From NCBI GenBank assembly GCA_005239165.1, contig RAPG01000004.1:124001-188000 (forward strand): 64,000 bases of DNA, read 5' to 3'. Below are positions 25,796 to 34,905 of this stretch, piece after piece. A program made the position numbers and the translations under genes. This DNA comes from Allopusillimonas ginsengisoli. GTDB taxonomy: Bacteria; Pseudomonadota; Gammaproteobacteria; Burkholderiales; Burkholderiaceae_B. Below the pieces are notes generated by a model. It searched no databases and was not told the origin of the DNA. It saw only the letters and a program-made list of their open reading frames with translations. Numbering within the stretch: position 1 is the stretch's first letter; each line of letters starts with the position of its first letter.

Positions 25796-26222
25796 CGTAG
25801 ACCACTTGCGCACGCTGAGTAAATGAGTCAATGAAACTTGTTGCGATGCGATTGAAAATTGGGCCGACCACCGCGGCAAGTGCTCGGCTGGCGAACGCGT
25901 ACTCCATGGTATAGGCTACTTTGCAAGCGTTGGCGTCGAGCTCGTGAAACGCCCAGGTGCCTTTAAGCTGTGAAAACGGCCCATCGACCAGATTAACGGT
26001 AATGAGGTTGGGATAATCGTGGTCGTTACGGGTGGTGAAGGTTTGCTTGATACCTGCAAGGCTGATCGTGATCGAGGCCTCCATACCGTGCTCATCGTGC
26101 TGGTGTACAACTGTGCCACCACACCAGGGCAGAAATTCAGGATATCGGCCAACATCGGCCACCAGGTCGAACATTTGGGCCTTACTGTAGGGCACCAGGA
26201 CAGATCTTTCTACTTTATGCAT
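25788..26222 (-). CDS. ratA: RatA/COQ10-like START-domain protein
   Basis: 144 aa single START/polyketide-cyclase domain. MHKVERSVLVPYSKAQMFDLVADVGRYPEFLPWCGG is followed by FTTRNDHDY and ESTAFASRALAAVVGPIFNRIATSFIDSFTQRA, fitting the family. In E. coli RatA was reported to block 70S formation; eukaryotic COQ10 relatives bind ubiquinone, so lipid or quinone binding is equally possible. It forms an overlapping pair with rnfH and is divergent from smpB, an order common in proteobacteria. Confidence 0.92.
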   Translation of the reverse strand: MHKVERSVLVPYSKAQMFDLVADVGRYPEFLPWCGGTVVHQHDEHGMEASITISLAGIKQTFTTRNDHDYPNLITVNLVDGPFSQLKGTWAFHELDANACKVAYTMEYAFASRALAAVVGPIFNRIATSFIDSFTQRAQVVYGE

Positions 26223-26284
26223 GCATGAGATTCGGTTAGTCGATAGAATGTATTGATTTTACCGTTTATGGCCGTTTCAGATTC

Positions 26285-26746
26285 ATGAGCATCGTTGACA
26301 ACCGAAAAGCATCCCACGACTACTTCATCGAAGACCGCTTCGAAGCGGGCCTCGTGCTTGAAGGATGGGAGGTAAAAGCCATACGTGCCGGGCACGTACA
26401 GCTTAAAGAAGCCTACGTCATCGTGCGCGATGGCGAGCTGTGGATCATAGGCATGCACATCAGCCCGCTACCCACAGCATCCACCCATATCCACCCTAAC
26501 GCCACCCGCACCCGCAAATTGTTGCTGCGCGCCGAAGAGATCAGCAAACTCATCGGCAAGGTTGAACAGCGTGGCTATACCCTTGTACCGCTCAACCTGC
26601 ATTTCAAAAAAGGTCGCATCAAGCTCGATTTTGGCCTTGGGCGCGGCAAAAAGTTACATGACAAACGCGACACCTCTCGCGACAAAGACTGGCAGCGCGA
26701 AAAAGAACGCATCATGAAACACGATACACGTGCAAAGCCTCAATAG
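26285..26746 (+). CDS. smpB: SsrA-binding protein SmpB
   Basis: 153 aa. Core is the OB-fold with [33 protein letters not shown] and the tmRNA-binding tail [29 protein letters not shown], both highly conserved. SmpB delivers tmRNA to stalled ribosomes for trans-translation. The ssrA gene itself is not in the window. A strong hairpin follows after the stop. Confidence 0.98.
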   Translation: MSIVDNRKASHDYFIEDRFEAGLVLEGWEVKAIRAGHVQLKEAYVIVRDGELWIIGMHISPLPTASTHIHPNATRTRKLLLRAEEISKLIGKVEQRGYTLVPLNLHFKKGRIKLDFGLGRGKKLHDKRDTSRDKDWQREKERIMKHDTRAKPQ

Positions 26747-26755
26747 CCTTGCAGC

Positions 26756-26796
26756 AAACGGCGGCGTATAGGCCACCAGGCCTTGCACCGCCGTTT
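26756..26796 (+). terminator. smpB terminator-like hairpin
   Basis: AAACGGCGG pairs with CCGCCGTTT; the loop contains a further inverted repeat (AGGCC/GGCCT). Downstream TTTGGCTTCG is only partly T-rich. Likely ends smpB transcription. Confidence 0.65.
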
Positions 26797-26921
26797 GGCT
26801 TCGTGTTCACCCTTGCTCACAGCCTAATGCCGACACCTGCGTAGTAACGACAAAGGTTTCCAGCACGCTAAAAGCCATGTGTTCACCAACCCGGTTGTGC
26901 GCATGCTCGGTGTGCCGGCCC

Positions 26922-27710
26922 TCAAACCACGTCAAACCCTTCTATCTCCAGCAATACCAGCTTGCGCTCAAGACCGCCAGAGTAGCCATTAAGCCGGCCC
27001 GTACCTGCCAGTACACGATGGCAAGGCACGATAATGCTAATGGGGTTTTCGCCAACAGCCTTGCCCACTGCGCGGCCGTGCTGCCGTGTCAGGCCTGCTG
27101 CCAGGGCCACATCACCGTATGACACATACTCACCATACGGTATGGTCAGCAGTGCTTTCCAGACCTGCTTCTGAAACGGAGTTCCCTGCAACAGCATGGA
27201 CACGGTAAAGACTGTACGCCCGCCCTCAAAATACTCTTGCAACTGGCTGCGTGCCTGACAGAACACCTCGTGCGTGGTCGCGGGGGTATTGTCTTGCATG
27301 ACCACAATTGGGCCCAAGGTCACGGAAGATGGCCCATGGGAAGGCTCACCGCTGGTGCGCACCATATTTTCACGACTGAACAAATCATTATTAACTTCGC
27401 GGCGGCGTACTTTGAAATCCTTTATAGGCATGCCGGCGTGCATGCCTGAGCTCGGACCCGAATCACTCTGCTTGTCTGTATTGTCAGCCTTTGCAGTATC
27501 TGTACCAGTGCTCGCTGCCGCGCCACCCTCTGTGTTGCCCCCTGCCTGCGTCCCCGCATGTGACACCGTATCGGAGGTCAAAGATATGTCAAGCCCATCA
27601 AGTGAGGGGCAATCTTTTTGCCCGATAAAGTGAAGACCGGTCAGTTGGTCGTGCTCAGCACAGAGTAAAACCGGGCCCAAAGGCGAAATAAACCGAGCAT
27701 GTAAAACCAC
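26922..27710 (-). CDS. ogt: O6-alkylguanine-DNA alkyltransferase with long inserted segment
   Basis: 262 aa against about 165-185 for the usual enzyme. The C-terminal half is normal: FQKQVWKALLTIPYGEYVSYGD, the arginine-finger helix RAVGKAVGENP and the alkyl-acceptor Cys230 in IIVPCHRVL, then GYSGGLERKLVLLEIE. The N-terminal domain starts normally (ISPLGPVLLCAEHDQLTGLHF) but between residues about 34 and 145 lies a Gly/Ser/Thr/Ala/Asp-rich insert (for example TQAGGNTEGGAAASTGTDTA) with some charged stretches. It repairs O6-methylguanine by suicide transfer. Insert function unknown; probably a flexible loop. Confidence 0.9.
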   Translation of the reverse strand: MVLHARFISPLGPVLLCAEHDQLTGLHFIGQKDCPSLDGLDISLTSDTVSHAGTQAGGNTEGGAAASTGTDTAKADNTDKQSDSGPSSGMHAGMPIKDFKVRRREVNNDLFSRENMVRTSGEPSHGPSSVTLGPIVVMQDNTPATTHEVFCQARSQLQEYFEGGRTVFTVSMLLQGTPFQKQVWKALLTIPYGEYVSYGDVALAAGLTRQHGRAVGKAVGENPISIIVPCHRVLAGTGRLNGYSGGLERKLVLLEIEGFDVV

Positions 27711-27759
27711 CTGCTACTCCTGTGATGGCGACAACGGGAACAGCCCGTAGCCCACCTTA

Positions 27760-29067
27760 TCAGTGCAATTTTACGCGGGGCGCGCCCCGCTTCATCAGCA
27801 AGCGTCCCAAGGCGAGTGATGCCGTGCGCACTGGGCCCAGCACAGCCTTATGATGAAGCAGATGCAAGCTCATGTACATGAACCGCGCCAGCAAACCCTC
27901 AACAAACCAGCTTTTGCCCGATAACACGCCCATCAGGCTGCCCACCCCACGGCTGTGACCTACTGACACCAATGAGCCGTAGTCCTTGAATTTGAAGACG
28001 GCTTTCGACTCGGGCTCACCCGCAATGCGCGACCTGATGAGGCCAAGCATAAAGGTAGCCTGTTGATGTGCCACTTGCGCTCGCGCTGGCAGGTGGCCCT
28101 CCTCCCCCACCCAGGGGGCTTGTGCACAATCACCTATGGCGAAAATATCTGGATCTCGGGTGCGAAGCTGAGCATCAACCACTAATTGCTGAATACGATT
28201 GGTTTCCAGTCCAAGCCCAGTCAGAAATGCAGGTGCCTGGATTCCTGCGGCCCAGACGCACAAATCAGCGGGATAACGGTGTCCATCGCTGTCCATCAAG
28301 TGTTTTTCTTCAACCTCGGCAACACGCACAGAGGTATGCACCGTAACGCCACGCTCTTCAAGCAGCGACCGGGCAGCCTTGGACAGCTTGGGCGGAAGAT
28401 TGGACAAAATGCGATCTGCACCTTCAAGCAGGGTTATACGGCAATCATGGGCGGGATCAAGCTCGTCAAGCCCGTAATACGTGATACTGGCATATGCCTC
28501 AAGCAGCTCCGCAGCGAGCTCCACACCTGTGGCTCCACCGCCTACGATGGCAATGTTTATGGGTTTGCCCTGGCCTAAGGCTTTGTTGCGGTTGGCCATA
28601 CTGAGCGCGTGCAGCAGTTTCAGCCGAAAATGCTCGGCCTGCTCGGTGGAGTCAAGCGCGGTGGCATACTCCGCAGCGCCCGGTGTTTCGAAGAAATTTG
28701 ATTTACTCCCCACAGCCATGACCAGCGTATCGTACGAAAGCACGCGTTCGGGTAATATTTCTTCACCAGTATCCGCATGAACAGGCCCGATTGTTATGTG
28801 TCTGCCGGAACGGTCCAGGCTTAACAAAGCGCCATGTACAAACGAGAAACCGCAGTCTTTGGCCAGCATGAAATAAGACAGCCCTTCGCGGTGTATGTCG
28901 AGTGTGCCGGCCGCCACTTCATGCAACGATGGCTTCCAGATATGAGTGTCATCTTTGTCGATCAGAAACACATGCCTGGGCCCGTACCTCCTGCCCAGAT
29001 TGGCTGCCAGCTCGAGGCCGCCAGCGCCCCCGCCCACTATAACAACACGGTGTAATGGCTGTGTCAT
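27760..29067 (-). CDS. ndh: Type II NADH:quinone oxidoreductase (NDH-2)
   Basis: 435 aa. Two dinucleotide folds are visible: VVIVGGGAGGLELAANLG for FAD (residues about 8-25) and NIAIVGGGATGVELAAEL for NADH (about 168-185). FAIGDCAQAPW binds flavin, and the C-terminus has membrane-contact helices (WFVEGLLARFMYMSLHLLHH). It passes electrons from NADH to quinone without pumping protons and could feed the bd oxidase of this genome. AAGGA at 29079-29083 is the ribosome site. A 16-copy hexamer repeat lies 26 bases upstream of the start codon. Confidence 0.93.
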   Translation of the reverse strand: MTQPLHRVVIVGGGAGGLELAANLGRRYGPRHVFLIDKDDTHIWKPSLHEVAAGTLDIHREGLSYFMLAKDCGFSFVHGALLSLDRSGRHITIGPVHADTGEEILPERVLSYDTLVMAVGSKSNFFETPGAAEYATALDSTEQAEHFRLKLLHALSMANRNKALGQGKPINIAIVGGGATGVELAAELLEAYASITYYGLDELDPAHDCRITLLEGADRILSNLPPKLSKAARSLLEERGVTVHTSVRVAEVEEKHLMDSDGHRYPADLCVWAAGIQAPAFLTGLGLETNRIQQLVVDAQLRTRDPDIFAIGDCAQAPWVGEEGHLPARAQVAHQQATFMLGLIRSRIAGEPESKAVFKFKDYGSLVSVGHSRGVGSLMGVLSGKSWFVEGLLARFMYMSLHLLHHKAVLGPVRTASLALGRLLMKRGAPRVKLH

Positions 29068-29092
29068 CAGGCACCTGTTCCTTGGAAGTAGA

Positions 29093-29188
29093 AGTTGAGG
29101 TTAACGTTAACGTTAAGGTTGAGGTTAAGGTTGAGGTTAAGGTTAAGGTTAAGGTTAAGGTTAAGGTTAAGGTTGAGGTTGAGGTTGA
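29093..29188. repeat. Hexamer tandem repeat upstream of ndh
   Basis: Sixteen consecutive 6-base units, mostly GGTTAA and GGTTGA with two CGTTAA and one AGTTGA on the plus strand. Units 8-13 are identical GGTTAA. It occupies the leader or promoter of ndh (minus strand) in the ndh/MFS divergent gap. It can be read as (Asn-Leu)n in one frame, which is not a real gene. Confidence 0.95.
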
Positions 29189-29327
29189 TATCGATATTAA
29201 AACATGATGTATTGCGGTCACGCACTCTTACAGACACACACCACAAAAGCCTGACGCGCTCAGTTATCAAGACATTATCAACGTATACCCTCCCACAAAC
29301 TCCGGTTTATGGTGTTCAATACCAAGC

Positions 29328-30608
29328 ATGACAATCCGCCACGCTTCGCCAGATGCCATTGAGTCGCCCTACGCGTGGGCGAGGCTAGTTGTTTCGCTGC
29401 TCATCATGACGATAGGCAGTTCGGGCATGTACACGATCACAGTCGTGCTGCCGCAAATTGAAAATGAGTTTTCGGTGAGTCGGGGAGACGCCTCCCTGCC
29501 CTACATGCTTACGATGATAGGCTTTGGCCTGGGCTCGGTGCTTATGGGCCGCTTTGCCGACATGTTCGGCATCTTCCGTACCATTATCTTCGGCGCGGTG
29601 TGTCTGGGCGGCGGCTACTGGATGGCGGGTGCAGCACAAAGCCTGCTGGCTTTCTCCTTGGCGCAGGCTTTGCTGATTGGTCTGGGCGCCGCAGGCAGTT
29701 TCACACCGCTGGTTGCCGACACCTCACAATGGTTTTACCGACATCGCGGCATAGCAGTGGCTATTTGCATGAGCGGTAATTATCTGGCGGGTACGCTCTG
29801 GCCGCCTGTCGTACAGCATTTTATTGATTCGGCGGGCTGGCGCCTGACATACCAGGGTACCGGCCTGTTCTGCTTGGTAAGCATGCTGGCATTGTCCTGG
29901 ATGTGCAGGCTTCGTCCGCCGGTTAGCAGTACTGGTCTGAAGACGCACAGCGACGGACCGATGCGACGCTTTGCCCGGGAGGCGGCTAGCTCAAACCCCG
30001 CCCGCCCGCTGGGGTTCAGCCCGGCTGCGCTACAGACGCTGCTATGTATTGCCGGCGTGGCCTGCTGTGTCGCCATGGCTATGCCACAGGTGCATATTGT
30101 TGCCTACTGCATGGATCTCGGCTTTGGCGCGGCCCGCGGCGCAGAGATGCTGTCACTTATGCTGGGGCTGGGCATCATCAGTCGGCTTGGCTCAGGCTGG
30201 ATCTCCGACCATATTGGCGGCCTGCGCACGCTGCTGCTGGGCTCAGCTTTGCAGGGCATTGCCCTGTGCATGTTTCTGGCTGGCAATGGTCTGGTTTCGC
30301 TTTATGTCATATCGGGCATGTTTGGTCTGTTTCAGGGCGGTATCGTACCCGCCTACGCACTGGTAGTACGCGAGTATTTTTCACCACGCGAAGCCGGTGC
30401 CCGTGTAGGCGTCGTGCTCATGGCCACGCTTTTTGGCATGGCGTTAGGCGGCTGGATGTCTGGCGTTATTTATGATGCAAGTGGCTCGTACAAGGCTGCC
30501 TTTATCAATGGTATTGGCTGGAACTTGCTCAATGCCAGTATCATGATGATGCTCATCTACCGTGCGCGGCGAGGCCTGCAGCGCACGGAGGGTCTGGCAC
30601 AGGCTTAA
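29328..30608 (+). CDS. Major facilitator superfamily transporter
   Basis: 426 aa with twelve predicted membrane helices in two halves split by a hydrophilic loop (RRFAREAASSNPARPLGFSP, about residues 205-225). Family features: RFADMFGIFR after helix 2 in the GxxxDRxGRR position, and RLGSGWISDHIGG in the second half. The pattern with a monocarboxylate/oxalate-formate-like start (YTITVVLPQIENEFSVSRGD) suggests organic anion transport, but the substrate is unknown. Single gene, divergent from ndh, followed by a strong hairpin. Confidence 0.88.
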   Translation: MTIRHASPDAIESPYAWARLVVSLLIMTIGSSGMYTITVVLPQIENEFSVSRGDASLPYMLTMIGFGLGSVLMGRFADMFGIFRTIIFGAVCLGGGYWMAGAAQSLLAFSLAQALLIGLGAAGSFTPLVADTSQWFYRHRGIAVAICMSGNYLAGTLWPPVVQHFIDSAGWRLTYQGTGLFCLVSMLALSWMCRLRPPVSSTGLKTHSDGPMRRFAREAASSNPARPLGFSPAALQTLLCIAGVACCVAMAMPQVHIVAYCMDLGFGAARGAEMLSLMLGLGIISRLGSGWISDHIGGLRTLLLGSALQGIALCMFLAGNGLVSLYVISGMFGLFQGGIVPAYALVVREYFSPREAGARVGVVLMATLFGMALGGWMSGVIYDASGSYKAAFINGIGWNLLNASIMMMLIYRARRGLQRTEGLAQA

Positions 30609-30656
30609 CCGCGCTGGTGCTGGTCGGCACGGGCCTTCTCACACAGGCGCGACCCC

Positions 30657-30679
30657 GGCCGGGCTTTGCATGCCCGGCC
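30657..30679 (+). terminator. Hairpin after the MFS gene
   Basis: GGCCGGGC and GCCCGGCC form an 8-bp GC stem with a 7-base loop, 48 bases after the stop of the MFS gene; CTTCTC follows. Likely transcription end for that gene. Confidence 0.6.
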
Positions 30680-30693
30680 CTTCTCGCCCTCAC

Positions 30694-30715
30694 GTGATGT
30701 GCGCAGGCACATCAC
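30694..30715. terminator. Second hairpin between MFS gene and tRNA-Leu
   Basis: GTGATGTGC and GCACATCAC form a perfect 9-bp stem with a GCAG loop. No T run is present on either side, so it may be a backup structure or a binding site rather than a terminator. Confidence 0.45.
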
Positions 30716-30726
30716 TTCCTGGGCGT

Positions 30727-30760
30727 AAAAAAAATGGCTGTCTTTCGACAACCATTTTTT
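30727..30760 (-). terminator. Intrinsic terminator of tRNA-Leu
   Basis: On the minus strand a stem AATGGTTGTC/GACAGCCATT (one G-T pair) with a GAAA loop runs into eight T residues, nine bases beyond the tRNA 3' end. Its A/T symmetry lets it act for both directions. Confidence 0.9.
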
Positions 30761-30768
30761 ATAAACTT

Positions 30769-30853
30769 TGGTGCCCAGGAGAGGACTCGAACCTCCACAC
30801 CTTGCGGCACATGGACCTGAACCATGCGCGTCTACCAATTCCGCCACCTGGGC
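30769..30853 (-). tRNA. tRNA-Leu (anticodon CAG)
   Basis: 85 bases with CCA encoded. The acceptor arm is GCCCAGG/CCTGGGC plus A and CCA. The anticodon stem CATGG/CCATG carries loop TTCAGGT, giving anticodon CAG, which reads CUG. A long variable arm (TGCCGCAAGGTG) marks a class II tRNA, and the T arm GGAGGTTCGAGTCCTC is standard. A terminator follows directly. No integrated element is attached. Confidence 0.96.
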
Positions 30854-31122
30854 ACTACACTCTCATGAATGAGAGAGGCGCAATAATAACAGAGTCTAAA
30901 AGTTTTGTCGGACCACACCGTGTATTTTTTCAATAATCCTGAGCCTGCAGCAATGTCTGACGTTATCTACTCCTCTGTACTGCGTCTCATAAAACCAGCT
31001 CACGTCCGCTAATCCGAGTCGCTTACGATTGCTCAATACAACACATACTGTTCCATCTCAAATACGCGACAGAATTGGCGTGACGCTTAAACTGCCTTTG
31101 ATGATTTCCGGAGTCGACAACA

Positions 31123-32097
31123 ATGATCAAGCCTGTGCTGGTGATACATGGCGGTGCTGGGGCCATCTCCCGGGCTCAGACCACGCCCGAAGTCATCCAG
31201 GCGTATGAAGACGCCCTGCGTCAGATTCTGACCGAGGGCGAGCGCATACTCGCCCAGGGTGGTTGCGCTCTGGACGCAGTCGCAGAGGCTGTGCGCCTGC
31301 TTGAAGAGTGCCCATTATTCAACGCCGGCTATGGTGCCGTATTTACCCATGACGCCAAACATGAACTCGATGCCGCCATTATGAATGGACAGACGCTACA
31401 GTGCGGCGCTGTAGCAAACGTCAAAACTGTGCGCAACCCTATTCTCGCTGCGCGAGCGGTTATGGAGCATAGCCCCCATGTTTTCTTCGTGGGTCACGAT
31501 GCTGATGCATTTGCTCGCGATCAAGGACTAGCGTGCGTAGATCAATCCTTTTTCTCCACGCCCATGCGACGTGAACAGCTTCAGGCTGCACAACGATCCG
31601 GAAACGAAACCATTGTTCTCGATCACGATGCCATGTCAGCCTACCAAACCAGCGAGGCAATAGCACCCCTGGATGAGAACAACAAAATGGGAACTGTGGG
31701 TGCCGTGGCACTTGACTGCCGGGGCAATCTCGCCGCAGGCACCTCCACCGGCGGGATGACGAACAAATGGCCAGGGCGCGTGGGCGACAGCCCTCTGATC
31801 GGTGCTGGCTGCTACGCTAACAATACGACATGTGCGGTTTCCACCACGGGCAAGGGTGAGGCGTTTATACGTGCGGTTGCGGCCTATGATGTTTCAGCTC
31901 AGATGGAATACGCAGGCCGCACACTGGCGCAGGCAACGCAACAATTAATACACCAGAAATTACCGCCCCTGGATGGCGCTGGCGGACTGATCGCCATTGA
32001 CGCGCACGGCAATGTGGCGATGCCTTTTAATACTGAAGGCATGTATCGCGGTAGTGTGGTGTCAGGTCAGGCCCCATTCGTTGCCGTACACCGATAA
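31123..32097 (+). CDS. iaaA: Isoaspartyl peptidase / plant-type L-asparaginase
   Basis: 324 aa Ntn-hydrolase. It begins LVIHGGAGAISRAQTT and has GYGAVFTHDAKHELDAAIMNG. The autocleavage site is before Thr191 in NNKMG-TVGAVALD, and the nucleophile environment GNLAAGTSTGGMTNKWPGRVGDSPLIGAG is complete. The precursor splits into alpha and beta chains and hydrolyses beta-aspartyl dipeptides and asparagine. Cytosolic. A 269-base leader separates it from the tRNA. Confidence 0.95.
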   Translation: MIKPVLVIHGGAGAISRAQTTPEVIQAYEDALRQILTEGERILAQGGCALDAVAEAVRLLEECPLFNAGYGAVFTHDAKHELDAAIMNGQTLQCGAVANVKTVRNPILAARAVMEHSPHVFFVGHDADAFARDQGLACVDQSFFSTPMRREQLQAAQRSGNETIVLDHDAMSAYQTSEAIAPLDENNKMGTVGAVALDCRGNLAAGTSTGGMTNKWPGRVGDSPLIGAGCYANNTTCAVSTTGKGEAFIRAVAAYDVSAQMEYAGRTLAQATQQLIHQKLPPLDGAGGLIAIDAHGNVAMPFNTEGMYRGSVVSGQAPFVAVHR

Positions 32098-32103
32098 CAA
32101 AAA

Positions 32104-32146
32104 ACACCCCAAATACCAGATCAGAAAAGCCCGGTATTTGAGGTGT
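32104..32146. terminator. Terminator between iaaA and ppsA
   Basis: ACACCCCAAATACC pairs with GGTATTTGAGGTGT (one mismatch) over a 15-base loop, between the convergent genes. A weak run of T follows on neither side, but the stem is long. Confidence 0.65.
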
Positions 32147-32222
32147 CACCTACTACATGATGCTGTGTACAGCCAGCTTGCAAAGCGATACCCGTAAGAA
32201 TATCGCTCCTACAGCTGCCTGC

Positions 32223-34592
32223 TTACTTGGCGATGGCCAGACGCTGCCAGGTATCAACCACAGTATCGGGGTTGAGCGACATCGACAAAATACCTTCGTC
32301 CCGCAACCAAACAGCCAGATCAGGGTGATCGCTGGGGCCTTGACCACAAATACCGACATACTTGCCCGCCTTGAGGCAGGCCTGTATGGAACGACGCAAC
32401 ATAAACTGCACAGCCGCATCACGCTCGTCAAAATCGGCAGCCAACAGCTCCATGCCTGAGTCACGATCAAGTCCAAGCGTTAACTGGGTCATGTCGTTAG
32501 AGCCTATGGAGAAGCCGTCGAAATACTCAAGAAACTCCTCAGCTAGAATAGCGTTGGATGGAACCTCGCACATCATGATGACGCGTAGCCCGTTTTCACC
32601 TCGGGCCAGGCCATTTTTGGCTAGCAAGTCTATAACTTTGGCTGCTTGTGGCAAGGTGCGCACAAACGGCACCATGATCTCGACGTTGGTAAGCCCCATG
32701 TCGTCGCGTACCTTCTTGAGCGCTTCACATTCCATGCGGAAGCACTCTTCGAACTCTTCGGACACGTAACGCGACGCGCCACGGAAGCCCAGCATGGGGT
32801 TCTCTTCTTCAGGCTCGTAACGCGAACCACCTACCAGCTTGCGGTATTCGTTGGATTTGAAATCAGACAGGCGCACAATGACGGGCTTGGGGTAAAACGC
32901 TGCTGCCAGGGTACTGATACCTTCGGCCAGTTTTTCGACAAAGAAGGCACGTGGGCTGGCATAGCCACGGGCCGCAGACTCTACAGCCAGCTTAAGCTCG
33001 CCATCGACATTGGGGTAGTCGAGCACGGCTTTGGGGTGCACGGCAATGTTATTGTTAATGATGAACTCAAGACGGGCCAGACCTACGCCGTCATTAGGGA
33101 TTTGCGAGAAATCGAATGCCAGTTGCGGGTTGCCCACGTTCATCATGATCTTGAGGCCGATTTCGGGCATTTGCCCCCATTTGACCTCTTCGATTTCGGT
33201 TTCGATCAGACCGTCATAAATTCGGCCTTCGTCGCCCTCGGCGCAGGAAACCGTAACTTCAAGCCCATTGCCCAGAACATCGGTGGCATGGGCGCAGCCC
33301 ACAACAGCAGGAATACCCAACTCACGCGCAATAATGGCAGCGTGGCAGGTGCGACCTCCGCGATTGGTGACAATGGCCGATGCCAGCTTCATGACGGGCT
33401 CCCAATTGGGGTCTGTCATGTCAGTAACGAGAATATCGCCAGCCTTGACCTTATGCATTTCGGAAACGTCAGCGACAACGCGCACGCGGCCCGAGCCGAT
33501 TTTCTGACCAATGGCGCGTCCGGTAATCAGCACTTCACCGGTCGCTTTCAGACGATACCGCTCTTGCACATCATTATGCGCAGCTTGCGACTTGACGGTT
33601 TCAGGACGCGCCTGAAGAATATAAATTTTACCGTCTATGCCATCACGGCCCCATTCGATGTCCATGGGACGCTGATAATGGTCTTCGATAATGACGGCAT
33701 AACGAGCCAGCTCAATAACTTCTTCGTCAGTTAGCGAGTAACGGTTACGCTCTGAAACCGGCACGTCAATGGTGCGCACAGCCTCGCCCGAAACACGCTC
33801 GGCGTCAAATTCCATTTTAAGCAGCTTGGAACCAATGCGGCGGCTGATAATAGGGTAATGGCCTGACTTTAATGTAGGCTTGAACACATAAAATTCGTCA
33901 GGGTTAACGGCCCCTTGCACGACAGTTTCACCCAGACCGTACGACGAGGTAATGAACACCACGTCTTTAAAGCCTGATTCGGTGTCAAGCGTAAACATGA
34001 CGCCGGCGCTGCCGCAGTCAGAACGCACCATGCGCTGAATTCCAGCCGACAGGGCTACTTCGGCATGCGCATAACCCCTGTGCACACGGTATGAAATGGC
34101 GCGGTCGTTGTACAGCGACGCAAACACGTGCTTGATCTTGTCAAGCACGTCATCGATGCCAACCACGTTAAGAAACGTTTCTTGCTGACCAGCAAATGAC
34201 GCATCGGGGAGATCTTCGGCGGTTGCCGATGAACGCACGGCAAAGCTGCCCTTGCCGTCGGCATCAAGCTCGGCGAACGCAGTGCGTATCGCTTGCTCGA
34301 AGTCGGCAGGAAATGGCGTGTCGACGATCCACTGGCGAATTTCAGACCCGGCACTCGCCAGCTCGCGCACGTCGTCGGAGTCGAGCGTACTTAGCCTGTC
34401 GGCAATGCGTTGATCGAGGCCGGTCGACTTTAAAAAGTCGCGAAAGGCGTCGGCGGTTGTGGCAAACCCGCCTGGCACTCTGACACCAGCCTCAGCCAGC
34501 TGGCTGATCATTTCACCTAGTGATGCGTTTTTACCTCCTACCGAGTCGACATCCGTCATGCGGAGTTGCTCGAAAGACGTTACATAAGACAT
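32223..34592 (-). CDS. ppsA: Phosphoenolpyruvate synthase
   Basis: 789 aa. An ATP-grasp N-terminal domain ([37 protein letters not shown]) is followed by the swivelling phospho-His domain with the catalytic His in [21 protein letters not shown]. The C-terminal PEP/pyruvate barrel contains [20 protein letters not shown] and [11 protein letters not shown]. It makes PEP, AMP and phosphate from pyruvate and ATP in gluconeogenesis. Its bifunctional regulator ppsR is divergent, 313 bases away. Confidence 0.98.
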   Translation of the reverse strand: MSYVTSFEQLRMTDVDSVGGKNASLGEMISQLAEAGVRVPGGFATTADAFRDFLKSTGLDQRIADRLSTLDSDDVRELASAGSEIRQWIVDTPFPADFEQAIRTAFAELDADGKGSFAVRSSATAEDLPDASFAGQQETFLNVVGIDDVLDKIKHVFASLYNDRAISYRVHRGYAHAEVALSAGIQRMVRSDCGSAGVMFTLDTESGFKDVVFITSSYGLGETVVQGAVNPDEFYVFKPTLKSGHYPIISRRIGSKLLKMEFDAERVSGEAVRTIDVPVSERNRYSLTDEEVIELARYAVIIEDHYQRPMDIEWGRDGIDGKIYILQARPETVKSQAAHNDVQERYRLKATGEVLITGRAIGQKIGSGRVRVVADVSEMHKVKAGDILVTDMTDPNWEPVMKLASAIVTNRGGRTCHAAIIARELGIPAVVGCAHATDVLGNGLEVTVSCAEGDEGRIYDGLIETEIEEVKWGQMPEIGLKIMMNVGNPQLAFDFSQIPNDGVGLARLEFIINNNIAVHPKAVLDYPNVDGELKLAVESAARGYASPRAFFVEKLAEGISTLAAAFYPKPVIVRLSDFKSNEYRKLVGGSRYEPEEENPMLGFRGASRYVSEEFEECFRMECEALKKVRDDMGLTNVEIMVPFVRTLPQAAKVIDLLAKNGLARGENGLRVIMMCEVPSNAILAEEFLEYFDGFSIGSNDMTQLTLGLDRDSGMELLAADFDERDAAVQFMLRRSIQACLKAGKYVGICGQGPSDHPDLAVWLRDEGILSMSLNPDTVVDTWQRLAIAK

Positions 34593-34905
34593 AAGTCACC
34601 TATAAGAAAAAAAAAGCAAGTTTGCTTAGCGCACCATGACCCCGGCTAAGGGGATGGGCCACATGCGCTAGGCAAACCAGCCTTGCCTGCTGCCTCGGTG
34701 ACGATGGGCAACAGGCGGCGCCTGCCAGACCAGAGGCTACGCGCCCTGGCGGTGTCTGTTGATATCAGAGCCGCAGACTGGTCTGATATGACGGTAGGCG
34801 TTACACTGCCTGATCAGTTTACGGCGATCACAAACGCTGTTAATCTTCGCGATTGTACCGTTTATCGGTCCCGATGCGATCACTTTACTTCCTGTTTCCC
34901 CTCCC
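34593..34905. other. Divergent ppsA/ppsR regulatory region
   Basis: 313 bases with no gene. It must contain both promoters. An A-rich run (AAGAAAAAAAAAGCAAG, about 34604-34620) lies just upstream of ppsA. I see no clear palindrome. Confidence 0.4.

Noticed and set aside
29067..29270. Open frame encoding an (Asn-Leu)n protein over the hexamer repeat
   Set aside because: It is produced solely by the period-6 repeat; there is no ribosome site or flanking conserved sequence.
30562..30936. Open frame running through the tRNA-Leu region
   Set aside because: It reads the complement of a clear tRNA and its terminator; such frames are a common artefact.
32646..33734. Long plus-strand frame of 362 codons opposite ppsA
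   Set aside because: ppsA is fully conserved on the other strand; the opposite frame shows no domain and arises from codon bias.
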